Source of the DNA: Shimia sp.
GTDB lineage: Bacteria; Pseudomonadota; Alphaproteobacteria; Rhodobacterales; Rhodobacteraceae
Length of the DNA: 64,000 nucleotides
Direction: 5' to 3'
Assembly (NCBI RefSeq): GCF_022448905.1
Contig: NZ_JAKVCW010000016.1
Location: 1 to 64,000, forward strand
A program made the translations under genes and the position numbers. Below the pieces are notes generated by a model. It ran no database searches. It was not told the origin of the DNA and worked only from the letters and a program-made list of their open reading frames with translations. Below, piece by piece: positions 32,670-42,319 of this stretch; position 1 is the first letter of the stretch, and the number at the start of each line of letters is the position of its first letter.

Positions 32670-34535
32670 ATGAGTGACAAAGCATCAATTTTTAGCGGCA
32701 ATGTGGTCTGGGTGGCCGGAGTTGTGGTGGCGATGGGCGTCTCCGTCTATGCGCTGGTGGCGACCGGCGTGTTGGACGGCAGCGATCAGACGGTCAATGA
32801 TGCCACAACCACTGAGACCGCCCCGGCACCAGACGCCACGCCGAAGGTGGCTGAGCAGACCGCTGAGGAAGTGTCCGAGCCGGAGGCGCAGCCCGCACAA
32901 GCGGAAACGCAGGAGCAAGTCGCTGAGGTGGCTGAAGACGGTGTACCTGTTGCGGAGCCAGAACCAAAAGAAGAGCCGGTGGCTGCGGCATCTGTGCTTG
33001 TTGAGGAAGAGCCCACGCCAACCATCGCGCCAAGTTTTGACGTGGTACGGGTGGATGCTGAAGGCAACACAGTGGTGGCCGGAGCGGCTGCGCCTGGTGC
33101 CATGTTGGGCATTCTGCTGGATGGGACAGAGGTCGCTTTGGCCCCTGTCGACATCGCTGGGAAATTTGCTGCTATACTGGCCATCGAGCCCAGTGAGGCG
33201 CCTCGGGTCCTGAGCCTTGTGGAGCGCCGCGAAGATGGCGATGTGCCTTCGGATGTCACGGTGATCGTCGCACCGGTTGTGGCGGTTGCGGAGGCTGTGG
33301 CGACTCCTGAGGCGGTGGAAGAACCTGCGGCGAAGGATGTGGCCGAACCAGAGGTAGCGCCAGAGACTTCTGAACCTAATGTCGCCACCACCGAGGTCGA
33401 AGACGCGGCATCAGACAGCGTTGTTGCCGAGGCCGAAGAAACTGTAGCTCAGGTGAATAACGGCGACCAACCTATTGAAGAGGTTGTTGAAAATTCAAAT
33501 GAAGATTCGACTGAAGTTGCGCCTAAATCGGAGACTCAAGAAGAAATGGCTGCGGCAGAGCCCGCGCTAAAACCCAAAGCACCAGCGGTGATTGTGTCGG
33601 ATTCCGAGGGCGTGCGCGTGGTGCAACCGGCCGCGCCGGAAGAGGCCACACCGGAAGTTCTGGCCGCCGTTTCGATTGACTCAATCAGCTATACCGATGC
33701 CGGTGCGGTGATGGTCTCCGGACGTGGCAACCCAAGTGCCTTTGTGCGGCTGTATCTGGACAACACCTTGGCGGCGACCACACAGATTGATGACGCGGGC
33801 CTGTGGTCCACGCAGCTGGAAAACGTGGCCGGTGGCCTCTATGAACTGCGCGCAGATGAGGTGGACGAAACCGCCAAAGTGCTCTCCCGCGTGGTAACGC
33901 CGTTCAAACGCGAAACCCCTGAAACCGTCGCAAAGGCACGCGCTCAGGCGGAAGCAGTGGCGGAGGCTGAGGCCGCCGCGCAGGAGGCTGAGGCTCCGAC
34001 TGAGAAAACTTCTGAAACCGTCGTAGAATCAGAAACTGCAAGCGGAGACAGCGCTGTTGAAGCTGCGGTGGCTGATGCCGAGCCTGAAGCTACAACGGAT
34101 GTAGCCGAGGCTCCGACAACAGATGTTGCAACCTCCGAAGAAGAAACGGCTCAGAAAGACACTGAAGCAGTCTCGGCAACTGCTGATGAACAGGCCCCCG
34201 ACGCAGAAACAACCTCAGCGGAAGCCGCAGTTGAGCCGGAAACTGCTTTGGTGGAAGCAGCACCGCCGACTCCGGTAGCAACAGAATCACCGACCACCAC
34301 GGACGCTTCGGCAGACACGCCTCAGTCTGAACCCGAAACCAAACCGGAGCCCGCCGCAGCACAATCACCGGTGCGCATCGTGACCGTGCAACCCGGTGCC
34401 ACCCTCTGGGCGATTGCGCGAGACCGCTATGGCGAGGGACAGCTCTATCTTCAAGTGTTTGAGGCCAACAAAGACAAGATCCGCGATCCCGACCTGATCT
34501 ATCCGGGCCAAGTCTTTACAGTTCCAGAAGAATAA
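32670..34535 (+). CDS. Large LysM-domain protein with acidic, Ala/Glu-rich linkers
   Basis: This protein has 621 residues from the ATG at 32670. A single membrane helix (residues about 10-32) anchors a periplasmic part. Low-complexity Ala/Glu/Pro/Thr segments separate two Ig-like strands blocks (VDAEGNTVVAGAAAPGAMLG near 130 and SISYTDAGAVMVSGRGNPSA near 345). The last 50 residues are a LysM domain (VQPGATLWAIARDRYGEGQL to PDLIYPGQVF) that binds peptidoglycan. It probably tethers the inner membrane to the cell wall. It precedes the ABC exporter by 74 bases. Function is otherwise unknown. Confidence 0.85.
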   Translation: MSDKASIFSGNVVWVAGVVVAMGVSVYALVATGVLDGSDQTVNDATTTETAPAPDATPKVAEQTAEEVSEPEAQPAQAETQEQVAEVAEDGVPVAEPEPKEEPVAAASVLVEEEPTPTIAPSFDVVRVDAEGNTVVAGAAAPGAMLGILLDGTEVALAPVDIAGKFAAILAIEPSEAPRVLSLVERREDGDVPSDVTVIVAPVVAVAEAVATPEAVEEPAAKDVAEPEVAPETSEPNVATTEVEDAASDSVVAEAEETVAQVNNGDQPIEEVVENSNEDSTEVAPKSETQEEMAAAEPALKPKAPAVIVSDSEGVRVVQPAAPEEATPEVLAAVSIDSISYTDAGAVMVSGRGNPSAFVRLYLDNTLAATTQIDDAGLWSTQLENVAGGLYELRADEVDETAKVLSRVVTPFKRETPETVAKARAQAEAVAEAEAAAQEAEAPTEKTSETVVESETASGDSAVEAAVADAEPEATTDVAEAPTTDVATSEEETAQKDTEAVSATADEQAPDAETTSAEAAVEPETALVEAAPPTPVATESPTTTDASADTPQSEPETKPEPAAAQSPVRIVTVQPGATLWAIARDRYGEGQLYLQVFEANKDKIRDPDLIYPGQVFTVPEE

Positions 34536-34609
34536 AGCGGGGCAGGGCTGGCAAGTCCTGCCATCACTCCTTAGATTGGACCGGCTACCCCTCGCAAAAG
34601 GCAAGCCAT

Positions 34610-36427
34610 ATGGTCGATCAATCTCAGAGCGCGCGCGACATCGCGGATAAAGAACGGCGTTCGGGATTGCGCATCATACGCAGTGTTGCGCCCTACCTGT
34701 GGCCCAAGGACATGCCGTCCCTGCGCGTGCGGGTTGTCTTGGCCATGCTGGCGCTTATTGCCGCCAAAGTGGTCGCTGTATTCACCCCAATTCTCTACAA
34801 AGGCGCGGTCGATACCCTCGCAGGGGAAGGCATTCCGCCTTTGGCTTTGGGCGCGGTTGGCTTGACCATGGCCTATGGTACCAACCGACTTCTGGCAGTT
34901 CTGTTTGAGCAACTGCGCGACCTGTTGTTCGCCAAGGTCAGCGTGCGGGCGCTGCGGCGTTTGGCGCTCACCACGTTTGAACATATCCATGCGTTGAGCC
35001 TGCGGTACCATTTGACCCGCCGTACCGGTGCTTTGACCCGAGTAATGGACCGAGGCGTCAAAGGCGTGGCGTTCCTGTTGCGCTTTATGCTGTTTTCGAT
35101 CGGGCCGCTGTTTCTTGAACTTGTGATGATATGTGCGGTGTTGGCGACCCTGTTTGACTGGCGTTTCCTGTTGGTCGTCGCGGGCACCATGACGCTCTAT
35201 ATCTGGTTCACATTCGCGGTAACCGAATGGCGTGTGCGCATCCGTCGGGTGATGAATGATCGTGACAACGAGGCCAACCAGCGCGCTGTCGACAGTCTGC
35301 TGAACTTTGAGACTGTGAAGTACTTCGGCGCCGAACGGCGCGAGGCCACGCGCTATGACGAAGCCATGGAAGGCTATGAGGGCGCCGCACTGAAAACGGC
35401 AAACTCGCTGGCACTCATCAATATGGGGCAGGCGGTGATCATCAACGGGGGCTTGGTCGCTGTGATGGTCATGGCCGCAAAAGGCGTCACCGATGGCAGC
35501 TTCACCGTCGGCGACTTTGTCATGGTCAACGCCTATATGCTTCAGGTTATGGCGCCACTGAATTTCCTCGGCTTTGTCTATCGCGAAATCCGCCAGAGCC
35601 TCGTGGACATGGGGCAAATGTTCGACTTGCTGGATGACAATGCGGAGATTTCGGATAAGCCGAATGCAGTGCCTCTGTCGGTTACGAATGGCACCATTGA
35701 GCTGGAGAACGTCACCTTCGGCTATGACGAAGACCGCGCCATTTTGAAAGGCGTGGACCTGTCGGTGCCTGGCGGTCAAACTGTGGCCATCGTGGGCGCA
35801 TCCGGTTCTGGTAAATCCACCATCGGACGGCTGCTGTTCCGCTTCTATGATGTGCAAGACGGCGCGCTGCGCATCGACGGTCAAGATGTGCGCGATGTGC
35901 AGCAGGAAAGCCTGCATGACGCCATTGGTGTGGTGCCGCAAGACACGGTGCTGTTCAACGACACCATCCGCTACAACATCGCTTACGGGCGCGACGGGGC
36001 CACAGAAGAGGATGTGATCGAAGCCGCCAAGGCGGCACAAATCCACGACTTCATCGCGGCGCTGCCGGACGGCTATGACACGGCTGTCGGTGAACGCGGC
36101 CTCAAGCTCTCCGGTGGTGAAAAGCAACGCGTCGGCATTGCCCGCACACTGCTGAAAAACCCGCCAATCCTGCTTCTGGACGAGGCCACCTCAGCGCTGG
36201 ACACTGATACCGAACAGGGCATCAAAGAAGCGCTGGCACGGGCTGGCGAAGGCCGTACCGTGATCACCATCGCGCACCGTCTCTCCACCATTGCCGAGGC
36301 GGACCGGATTGTGGTGCTGGAGAAGGGCGAGGTCATCGAAGAAGGTACGCACGCGGCGCTGTTGGACAAAAAAGGCCGCTATGCGCAGCTCTGGACCCGT
36401 CAGCAGGCGGATGAAGACGCGGCGTAA
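34610..36427 (+). CDS. ABC exporter of the Atm1/HMT type (fused permease and ATPase)
   Basis: This is a 605-residue half-transporter with six membrane helices in residues 40-310 and a C-terminal ATPase. Walker A is GASGSGKST near residue 400, the signature is LSGGEKQRVGIARTLLKNPP, and Walker B is ILLLDEATSALD. The intracellular loop FETVKYFGAERREATRYDEA is the Atm1 glutathione-site region. Relatives export glutathione-bound metal or Fe-S precursors. Bacterial members protect against heavy metals. A bidirectional hairpin follows. Confidence 0.9.
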   Translation: MVDQSQSARDIADKERRSGLRIIRSVAPYLWPKDMPSLRVRVVLAMLALIAAKVVAVFTPILYKGAVDTLAGEGIPPLALGAVGLTMAYGTNRLLAVLFEQLRDLLFAKVSVRALRRLALTTFEHIHALSLRYHLTRRTGALTRVMDRGVKGVAFLLRFMLFSIGPLFLELVMICAVLATLFDWRFLLVVAGTMTLYIWFTFAVTEWRVRIRRVMNDRDNEANQRAVDSLLNFETVKYFGAERREATRYDEAMEGYEGAALKTANSLALINMGQAVIINGGLVAVMVMAAKGVTDGSFTVGDFVMVNAYMLQVMAPLNFLGFVYREIRQSLVDMGQMFDLLDDNAEISDKPNAVPLSVTNGTIELENVTFGYDEDRAILKGVDLSVPGGQTVAIVGASGSGKSTIGRLLFRFYDVQDGALRIDGQDVRDVQQESLHDAIGVVPQDTVLFNDTIRYNIAYGRDGATEEDVIEAAKAAQIHDFIAALPDGYDTAVGERGLKLSGGEKQRVGIARTLLKNPPILLLDEATSALDTDTEQGIKEALARAGEGRTVITIAHRLSTIAEADRIVVLEKGEVIEEGTHAALLDKKGRYAQLWTRQQADEDAA

Positions 36428-36444
36428 AGGCTAACAAGCAAAAA

Positions 36445-36474
36445 GGGTGTTTGGTTTATTTCGACCAGACACCC
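36445..36474. terminator. Bidirectional hairpin between the ABC exporter and DUF1294 genes
   Basis: GGGTGT(TTGGT) and (ACCAG)ACACCC pair over 11 positions with one G:T, around a TTATTTCG loop, preceded by AAAAA and embedded in the convergent gene ends. The DUF1294 stop (36456) lies inside the stem. Confidence 0.68.
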
Positions 36475-36836
36475 GCAAATTCCTCTGCGGTCCAGAAACC
36501 ACTGGGAGCGGCAAAGGCGTAGTATGTGCCCAGGGCAATCAATCCAAGGTGCAGTACCACAATAGCATTGAGCAGCCGTCCAAAGGGTTGCTTGCAGGTT
36601 TTGTGGCGAAAGCGCTTCTGTGCCACTTTGGCGCCCAGAGAGCCGCCAATCAGAGCCAGCGATAGCAGAGTCCGCTCCGGGATCCGGTCTTCGCCATGGA
36701 TCGCACGTTCTTTGTCCGCGTGGAAAAACGTGTAGGTGACCAGATTGAGGGCCAACCAGAACACAAGCACCAACCCGGTCAAAATCAGTGCGGGCAGGGC
36801 AGGGGACAATGTTGTGCCAACTGCAATGTTGAACAT
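36456..36836 (-). CDS. DUF1294 family membrane protein
   Basis: This 126-residue membrane protein is read from the ATG at 36836. The family core HADKERAIHGEDRIPERTLL followed by GGSLGAKVAQKRFRHKT is clear, between hydrophobic helices at about 15-38 and 95-115. A longer frame extends to 37013 but would run through a terminator hairpin at 36924-36955, so the shorter start is preferred. The family is found as a membrane partner domain of cold-shock proteins. Function is unknown. Confidence 0.8.
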   Translation of the reverse strand: MFNIAVGTTLSPALPALILTGLVLVFWLALNLVTYTFFHADKERAIHGEDRIPERTLLSLALIGGSLGAKVAQKRFRHKTCKQPFGRLLNAIVVLHLGLIALGTYYAFAAPSGFWTAEEFAGVWSK

Positions 36837-36923
36837 GTGGATGCCTGTATGCGTTTGCTCAAAAATCTTGAGCAACACGTATAAGGCGAAAATCCATGCA
36901 GAAAAAGAATATTCTGGATGAAC

Positions 36924-36955
36924 AAAAAACGCGCCCCCGAAGGAGCGCGTTTTTT
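36924..36955. terminator. Rho-independent terminator downstream of the RND permease gene
   Basis: AAAAAACGCGC (36924-36934) pairs with GCGCGTTTTTT (36945-36955), an 11-bp stem with a 10-base loop and U-run in either direction. On the minus strand it lies 18 bases beyond the end of the RND permease gene. Confidence 0.88.
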
Positions 36956-36972
36956 GATCATATGCTGAAGTG

Positions 36973-39900
36973 TTATTCAGCCGCTTGAATGCCACCCGGA
37001 TCGGGATCATCATTCGCCGCCTTGCCGCTGCGTGGTGCTTCCACCTCGGGGGCCAGTTCGTTTGGATCGACCTTGGTGGAGCGTGTCGCAGGCACTGAGG
37101 AGCGGGAGGTTGGCGCAGAGCTTTCCATCACAACTTCAGTGGTGTCGTCCCACATCAGCACCGGATGTTTCACCTTGCGGGCCGCGCGGCGCAGTGCCCA
37201 GTCCTGACCGGCACGGGATGTGCGGCCAAAGGACAGACGGGCCAGCAGGCGCATCATCCAGTTGAAGTAGGTGCTTGCCCAAACCCGTGCGGCCAGCATG
37301 GATGGGGTGAACACCAGCGTCAGCACGGTGGCAATCCCGAGGCCAAAGACCACGGCGGTCGCCAGCTGTTTCCACCACAGCGAGGTCGGGCTGTCGATCG
37401 AATAGCCGCCGTTGATGAAGTCCAGGCTCAGGCCAAACATCATCGGCGCCAGACCGGCCATTGTTGTGATGGTGGTCAGCAAAACCGGACGGATACGGCT
37501 TTGCGCAGTACGCACAATCGCATCAATCCGCGGCATATACTGGCTGTATTCCTGATAGGTATCGATCAGAACAATGTTGTTGTTCACCACAATCCCCGCC
37601 AAAGCCACAATGCCGGTCCCGGTCATAATGATCGAGAAGGTCTGATCCATCACCAGCATGCCCACCAGCACGCCAGCCGTGGACAGAACCACCGCCAGAA
37701 GCACGAGCACCGAGTTGAAGAAGCTGTTGAATTGCGCCAACAGGATCACAAACATCAGACCCAAGGCGGCGGAGAAAGCGCTCGCCAAGAAAGCACCGGA
37801 TTCCGCCTGCTCTTCCTGATCCCCAGTCCATTCCCAGCTGATAGAGCTGTCAAACGGGTTGGTGTTGAGCCATTCCGTCAGTACTTCGATCCGCTCGGTG
37901 GCTGTGACAGGCACACGGCGTGCCCCCTCTTCCAGCGCGGTGCGAACTTCCTCCGCAGAGCTCGCCGCGTCCAGCGCAAAGATTGTGAAATCCTCACCGT
38001 TGGGAGTGGTGATCACATTGTCATAAGACAGCTCGCCTTCCGGCAGTGCCTTCAGGATCGCTAATGTCTGAAGCTCTTCGCCTTCACCAGATACAATTTT
38101 TACCAGTCCCGGTTCCACATCGGCTTTCACGTCGTAATAGCGTTCCTGATCAACACGCGTGATCGATGCCCTTTTGGGCACTGGGAAGCGCGTGACGAAG
38201 TTGGACAATGGCACAAGCCCATCGTTGGTGCGCACCTTCAGCGTGTCGAGCGTGGACAGGACACGGTCCTGATCTGGAAGACGCAGACGGATTTCGATTT
38301 CCTCGTCCGAGCTGTCGACCCGCATGGTGTCCAGCAGGATACCACGGGTCACCAACTGCACCATCGCGCCCACGGTGGCCACATCGGCGCCGTAGCGGCC
38401 GGCTTTGGCCACATCCACGTCGATTTGCCAGTCGATGCCGGGCAGGGGCAGGGTGTCTTCCACCAGGGTCAGCCCGGTGGTCGCTTCAAAGGTTTCCCGC
38501 GCGCTAATGGTGGCGGCGTTGAGTTCGTCCCAGCCGTCGCCACGGATGCGCAGGTGTATCGGCTTGCCGGAACCCGGACCCTGTTCAATCGGGCTGGTTT
38601 CCACATAGAAGCCGGGCAGCTTGGCCAACTCGGCGTTCAACTCGTCCAGCACACGGTTGCCGTCAAAGTCCGGCGCGGTCACATCCCGCTCCAGCTTGCC
38701 AAAGAACCACTTTTCACGCGCGGTTGGACGTTCATCCCACGGGATGATTTCAAACTGTACCTGACCTACGGTGTCGGGCGGGGAGTTGCCACCACCCGGA
38801 CCACCGGTGTCCAGACCACCTTCACCGGCGAAGGAGAACACATTGATCACCGCAGGGTGCTGCATGATGATGTTTTCCGCTTCGCGCACCATGGCGTCTT
38901 TTTCTGCCAGTGAGATGTTGCCGCGCGCGCGGACATAGGCGGTAGCCTGTTCCGGTTCGGTTTCCACAAAGAAATCGACGCCGTTGTTGTTTTCACCAAA
39001 GTAGCCAATGATCGACACAACGGTGAAGATGACGGCTGCAATGGTGACCAGCGGCATCACTGGGTTGCCCACAATGAAGCGCATGAAATAGCCAAAGCCG
39101 TTGTGGCGGAAGCCGGATTTCACGGCACGGCGTTTGCGACCGATCTCCGCTGCCGTCATTGTGATCGAGGCTGCAAAAGCGGACAGCACAAAAATCACAG
39201 CTCCAACCGCCACTGCGCCTGTGGTGCCTTCCCCCCCGGAAGCATAGGTCACGGTCAGCATCTGCATCAGCCCGACAAACATGCCGTAAAGCGGGATCGG
39301 CACCAGCAGAGCGCGCACTACCCATGGCAGGCGTTGCTTCATGCCTTGGGAGATCCGGTCAAACACCCGGCTCAAACGACCGGAGATACCCCCCACAACC
39401 GGCAGATAGATCAGTGCCACCAGCAGCGAGGCTGACAGAACAAAGATCATCGTGACCGGCAACATGCCCATGAACTCGCCCGGCACACCTGGCCAGAACA
39501 GCATCGGCAAGAACGCACAGAGCGTGGTCGCAGTGGAGCTGACAATTGGCCAGAACATCCGCTGCGCCGCCTCAACATAGGCGTGCATCGGGCCGACGCC
39601 CTCTTTGATGCGCTTGTCGGCGTATTCCACCACAACAATCGCACCGTCCACCAGCATACCCACCGCAAGGATCAGGCCAAACATCACCATGTTGGAGATG
39701 GTCACACCCATCACCGCGAGGAAGGCAAAACACAGCAGGAAGGACGCCGGGATGGCAAAGCCCACCAGCATTGCAGCGCGGCTGCCCAGAGAGGCCAGAA
39801 CCACAATCATCACCAGCGCAATCGCGGTCAGAACCGACCCTTCAAGCTGGCGCACCATCGAGCCTACCGTGCGGCTCTGGTCGTTGGAGGTGCCAACCTG

Positions 39901-40851
39901 CACCGCCGCCTGCAGCTCTTCCGGCCATTTCTCTTGCGCCGCTGCCAGGGTGGTTTTGATCTGCTCCACAGTGTCGATGATGTTGTAGCCTTTGCCCTTC
40001 ACCACCTGCAGCGCCACAGTGTTTTCGCCATCAAACCGCGCGGTGCCCGCACGGTCCTCAAAGGTGAAGTTGATTTCAGCCAGATCGCCCAGGGTCACAA
40101 TCCGCTCGCCGTTGGTTTTCACCGGCAGCTCGTAAATGTCGGTGACATCGTTGAACGACGAAGGAATTTTGACCGAGAAGGTGCCCTGGTTGGTTTCCAC
40201 TTCACCAGCGGCAATCAGTTGGTTGTTGTTTTGCACAACACTGATCAGTTCTGGCGCGGTGACGTTGTAGGATTCCAGACGCAGCGGGTCGATCACCACC
40301 TCCACCATCTCGTCACGGTTGCCCGCAATTGGCGCTTCCAGCACCGCGTCGATGGCTTCAAATTCGTCCTGCAGGTCTTTGGCCAAACGCGCCATGGTGC
40401 GCTCTGGTACATCGCCCGACAGGTTCACAATCACGATCGGAAATTCGGAGAAGTTGATCTCGTTGATGGTGTATTGTTCCGCGCCCGCGGGGAAGTTTGA
40501 CGACGCGGTGTTCATCGCATCGCGCACATCCGCAATTGTCGCGCTTTTGTCCCAGCCGAAGTCGAACTCCAGCAGCAGCGAGGCGTGGTTCTCCGAAGCA
40601 ATGCCGGTCATCTTGTCGAGACCGTCCAGATCGACCGCCTCGGTCTCCATCGGCTTCACGAGCAGGCTCTCGGCGTCTTCTGCGGAAATGCCCGGATAGC
40701 TGACCGACACATAAAGGATCGGAATGTCGATGTCTGGCTCACCCTCCTTTGGAAGGCTGACGTAGGAGAAGGCGCCAATCACGAGAGAAATCACGATGAA
40801 CGCCAGAATCATTCGGGCCCGTTCCGCGGCCCAGGTGATGGCGCCGGTCAT
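36973..40851 (-). CDS. RND-family efflux transporter permease
   Basis: This 1292-residue inner-membrane proton-driven pump is longer than typical AcrB-type proteins (about 1030). The N-terminus has a helix and KEGEPDIDIPILYVSVSYPG, the hallmark periplasmic porter start. Helix 4 reads GMLVDGAIVVVEYADKRI with a single Asp, as in heavy-metal-type pumps, rather than the AcrB Asp pair. An insert near residues 500-590 adds two hydrophobic segments before the second half. The C-terminus is a long hydrophilic tail with Pro, Asp and Ser. Co-transcribed with the adaptor (ATGA overlap). No outer-membrane factor gene is present. Confidence 0.9.
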   Translation of the reverse strand: MTGAITWAAERARMILAFIVISLVIGAFSYVSLPKEGEPDIDIPILYVSVSYPGISAEDAESLLVKPMETEAVDLDGLDKMTGIASENHASLLLEFDFGWDKSATIADVRDAMNTASSNFPAGAEQYTINEINFSEFPIVIVNLSGDVPERTMARLAKDLQDEFEAIDAVLEAPIAGNRDEMVEVVIDPLRLESYNVTAPELISVVQNNNQLIAAGEVETNQGTFSVKIPSSFNDVTDIYELPVKTNGERIVTLGDLAEINFTFEDRAGTARFDGENTVALQVVKGKGYNIIDTVEQIKTTLAAAQEKWPEELQAAVQVGTSNDQSRTVGSMVRQLEGSVLTAIALVMIVVLASLGSRAAMLVGFAIPASFLLCFAFLAVMGVTISNMVMFGLILAVGMLVDGAIVVVEYADKRIKEGVGPMHAYVEAAQRMFWPIVSSTATTLCAFLPMLFWPGVPGEFMGMLPVTMIFVLSASLLVALIYLPVVGGISGRLSRVFDRISQGMKQRLPWVVRALLVPIPLYGMFVGLMQMLTVTYASGGEGTTGAVAVGAVIFVLSAFAASITMTAAEIGRKRRAVKSGFRHNGFGYFMRFIVGNPVMPLVTIAAVIFTVVSIIGYFGENNNGVDFFVETEPEQATAYVRARGNISLAEKDAMVREAENIIMQHPAVINVFSFAGEGGLDTGGPGGGNSPPDTVGQVQFEIIPWDERPTAREKWFFGKLERDVTAPDFDGNRVLDELNAELAKLPGFYVETSPIEQGPGSGKPIHLRIRGDGWDELNAATISARETFEATTGLTLVEDTLPLPGIDWQIDVDVAKAGRYGADVATVGAMVQLVTRGILLDTMRVDSSDEEIEIRLRLPDQDRVLSTLDTLKVRTNDGLVPLSNFVTRFPVPKRASITRVDQERYYDVKADVEPGLVKIVSGEGEELQTLAILKALPEGELSYDNVITTPNGEDFTIFALDAASSAEEVRTALEEGARRVPVTATERIEVLTEWLNTNPFDSSISWEWTGDQEEQAESGAFLASAFSAALGLMFVILLAQFNSFFNSVLVLLAVVLSTAGVLVGMLVMDQTFSIIMTGTGIVALAGIVVNNNIVLIDTYQEYSQYMPRIDAIVRTAQSRIRPVLLTTITTMAGLAPMMFGLSLDFINGGYSIDSPTSLWWKQLATAVVFGLGIATVLTLVFTPSMLAARVWASTYFNWMMRLLARLSFGRTSRAGQDWALRRAARKVKHPVLMWDDTTEVVMESSAPTSRSSVPATRSTKVDPNELAPEVEAPRSGKAANDDPDPGGIQAAE

Positions 40852-42092
40852 TGGTCAAGCTCCCGATAGGTCGGCGCGACGGTGACACCCTCAACCACAA
40901 ACTCTTGGCCCACAACAATCACGCTGGCCTGTTCCGGCAAACCGCCAACCCAGATGCCGTCTGTGCCATCACGCAGCAGGTCCACCGCCTTAAAGGCCAC
41001 AACGTCGCCGTCTTCAACAATGCGCACGCCCAGGGTGCCTTCGTCGTTTAGCGTCAGGGAAGACTGAGGCAGGAAATGTGCCGTCGCGCCATCGGCAGAG
41101 ATCATAATCTCCGCGGTTTGCCCGTCGCGGATCGCCAAGTCTGCGTTTGGTACCGTCACTTCCACGCGGAAGGTGCGGGTCTGCGGATCGGCGGAACGAG
41201 ACACAAAGGTCACCTGGCCAGTCACTTCCTGACCGGTGGTCAAACGGGCGCCCGCCAGCGAGCCTTCGTTCACGCGGTTGATGTCGGTTTCCGGCACAAA
41301 GCCAACGATACGTATTGGATCAAGACGCAGCACTGTGCCGCACAGGCTGCCCGGCTGCATCAGGCTGCCGAGTTCTGCGGTCCGGCTTTCCAGCAGGCCG
41401 TCAAACGGTGCCACAATCGTCAGGCGCGCCACTTCGCGCTCTGCGGCTGCGACCAAGGCCTCGGCTGATTCGATGCCAGCCTGAGTGCTTTCCAGACCGG
41501 ATGTGGCCGATTGAATCGCCGCTTCAGCCGCGCGCACACTTGCGGCGGTGCTGGCGACACGTGTGGAAGAGGCAAAGCCACCTTCAGACAGTTTGCGCGC
41601 TGCGTTGTCGTTGATCTTGGCTTCTTCCAATCGTGCTTCGGCCTCGGCAACCGAGGCTTGCGCGCTTGGGATGCGGGCCTGTGCTTCCAGCAGGCGAGCT
41701 TTTGCCTCTGCCAAAACGGCTGTGCTGGTGCCCACGTCGAGGCGGCAAAGCTCTTGGCCTGCCGTCACATGTGTGCCGCGGCGCAGTGGCTCGGTGATCA
41801 CCAGACCGCTGGTCTCGGCGCGCACCTCAACCTGACGATCCGCCTCGGTTTCGCCCCGCAGCACAACCGCGCTGTCGATGGTGCGGGCTTCACTCTTAAC
41901 CGCCACCACACGAATGAAACCCGGCGCTTCAGAAGGCGTTTCACTCGCCTCTGCCTGCGCCTCAGTGGCGGTGTCCGCCACCTCTTCGGGCGCGCCATTG
42001 CCGGCAAACGCCGCCAAGCGATCACGCTCCACCACTACAAAATACAAAATTGCCGACACGAGAAGTGCGGTCAGAACCGGAATAAGCCGCAT
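40848..42092 (-). CDS. RND efflux periplasmic adaptor (membrane fusion protein)
   Basis: This 414-residue HlyD-type adaptor has one N-terminal membrane helix (residues about 5-22), then the lipoyl half-motif LRGETEADRQVEVRAETSG, an alanine- and glutamate-rich alpha-helical hairpin (about 115-215), and the second lipoyl half VAPFDGLLESRTAELGS, then beta-barrel. It bridges the RND permease to an outer-membrane channel. It is the first gene of the leftward pair; an inverted repeat lies about 100 bases upstream. Confidence 0.92.
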   Translation of the reverse strand: MRLIPVLTALLVSAILYFVVVERDRLAAFAGNGAPEEVADTATEAQAEASETPSEAPGFIRVVAVKSEARTIDSAVVLRGETEADRQVEVRAETSGLVITEPLRRGTHVTAGQELCRLDVGTSTAVLAEAKARLLEAQARIPSAQASVAEAEARLEEAKINDNAARKLSEGGFASSTRVASTAASVRAAEAAIQSATSGLESTQAGIESAEALVAAAEREVARLTIVAPFDGLLESRTAELGSLMQPGSLCGTVLRLDPIRIVGFVPETDINRVNEGSLAGARLTTGQEVTGQVTFVSRSADPQTRTFRVEVTVPNADLAIRDGQTAEIMISADGATAHFLPQSSLTLNDEGTLGVRIVEDGDVVAFKAVDLLRDGTDGIWVGGLPEQASVIVVGQEFVVEGVTVAPTYRELDQ

Positions 42093-42190
42093 TGAATGGC
42101 CCCTGTTGCTTTAACGTGCGCCCTCCCGCGCACAAATATTCACCGACATATTGGCGTTCGCGCGCCGAGAAACAACCTCCGATACGAGAT

Positions 42191-42210
42191 TTTGAACTCC
42201 TCAGTTCAAA
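42191..42210. promoter_or_regulatory. Inverted repeat TTTGAAC-N6-GTTCAAA upstream of the RND operon
   Basis: A perfect 7-bp dyad with 6-base spacing lies 98 bases upstream of the adaptor start and 109 upstream of the YfgM-like start, in the 227-bp divergent region. Size and position resemble an efflux-repressor operator, but no regulator gene is adjacent. Confidence 0.5.
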
Positions 42211-42319
42211 TTAGATCCAGAAACGAGAAAAAACCGGTGTCGCCGATGTGCCTTTGCCACAGTACTTGGCACTTTGAAAACAAAACGATAAGACAAGGCA
42301 AACCGACAGGAGAGCAGGC

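Noticed and set aside
34571..36127. Leftward 518-codon ORF
   Set aside because: Antisense to the Atm1-type exporter whose ATPase motifs are complete.
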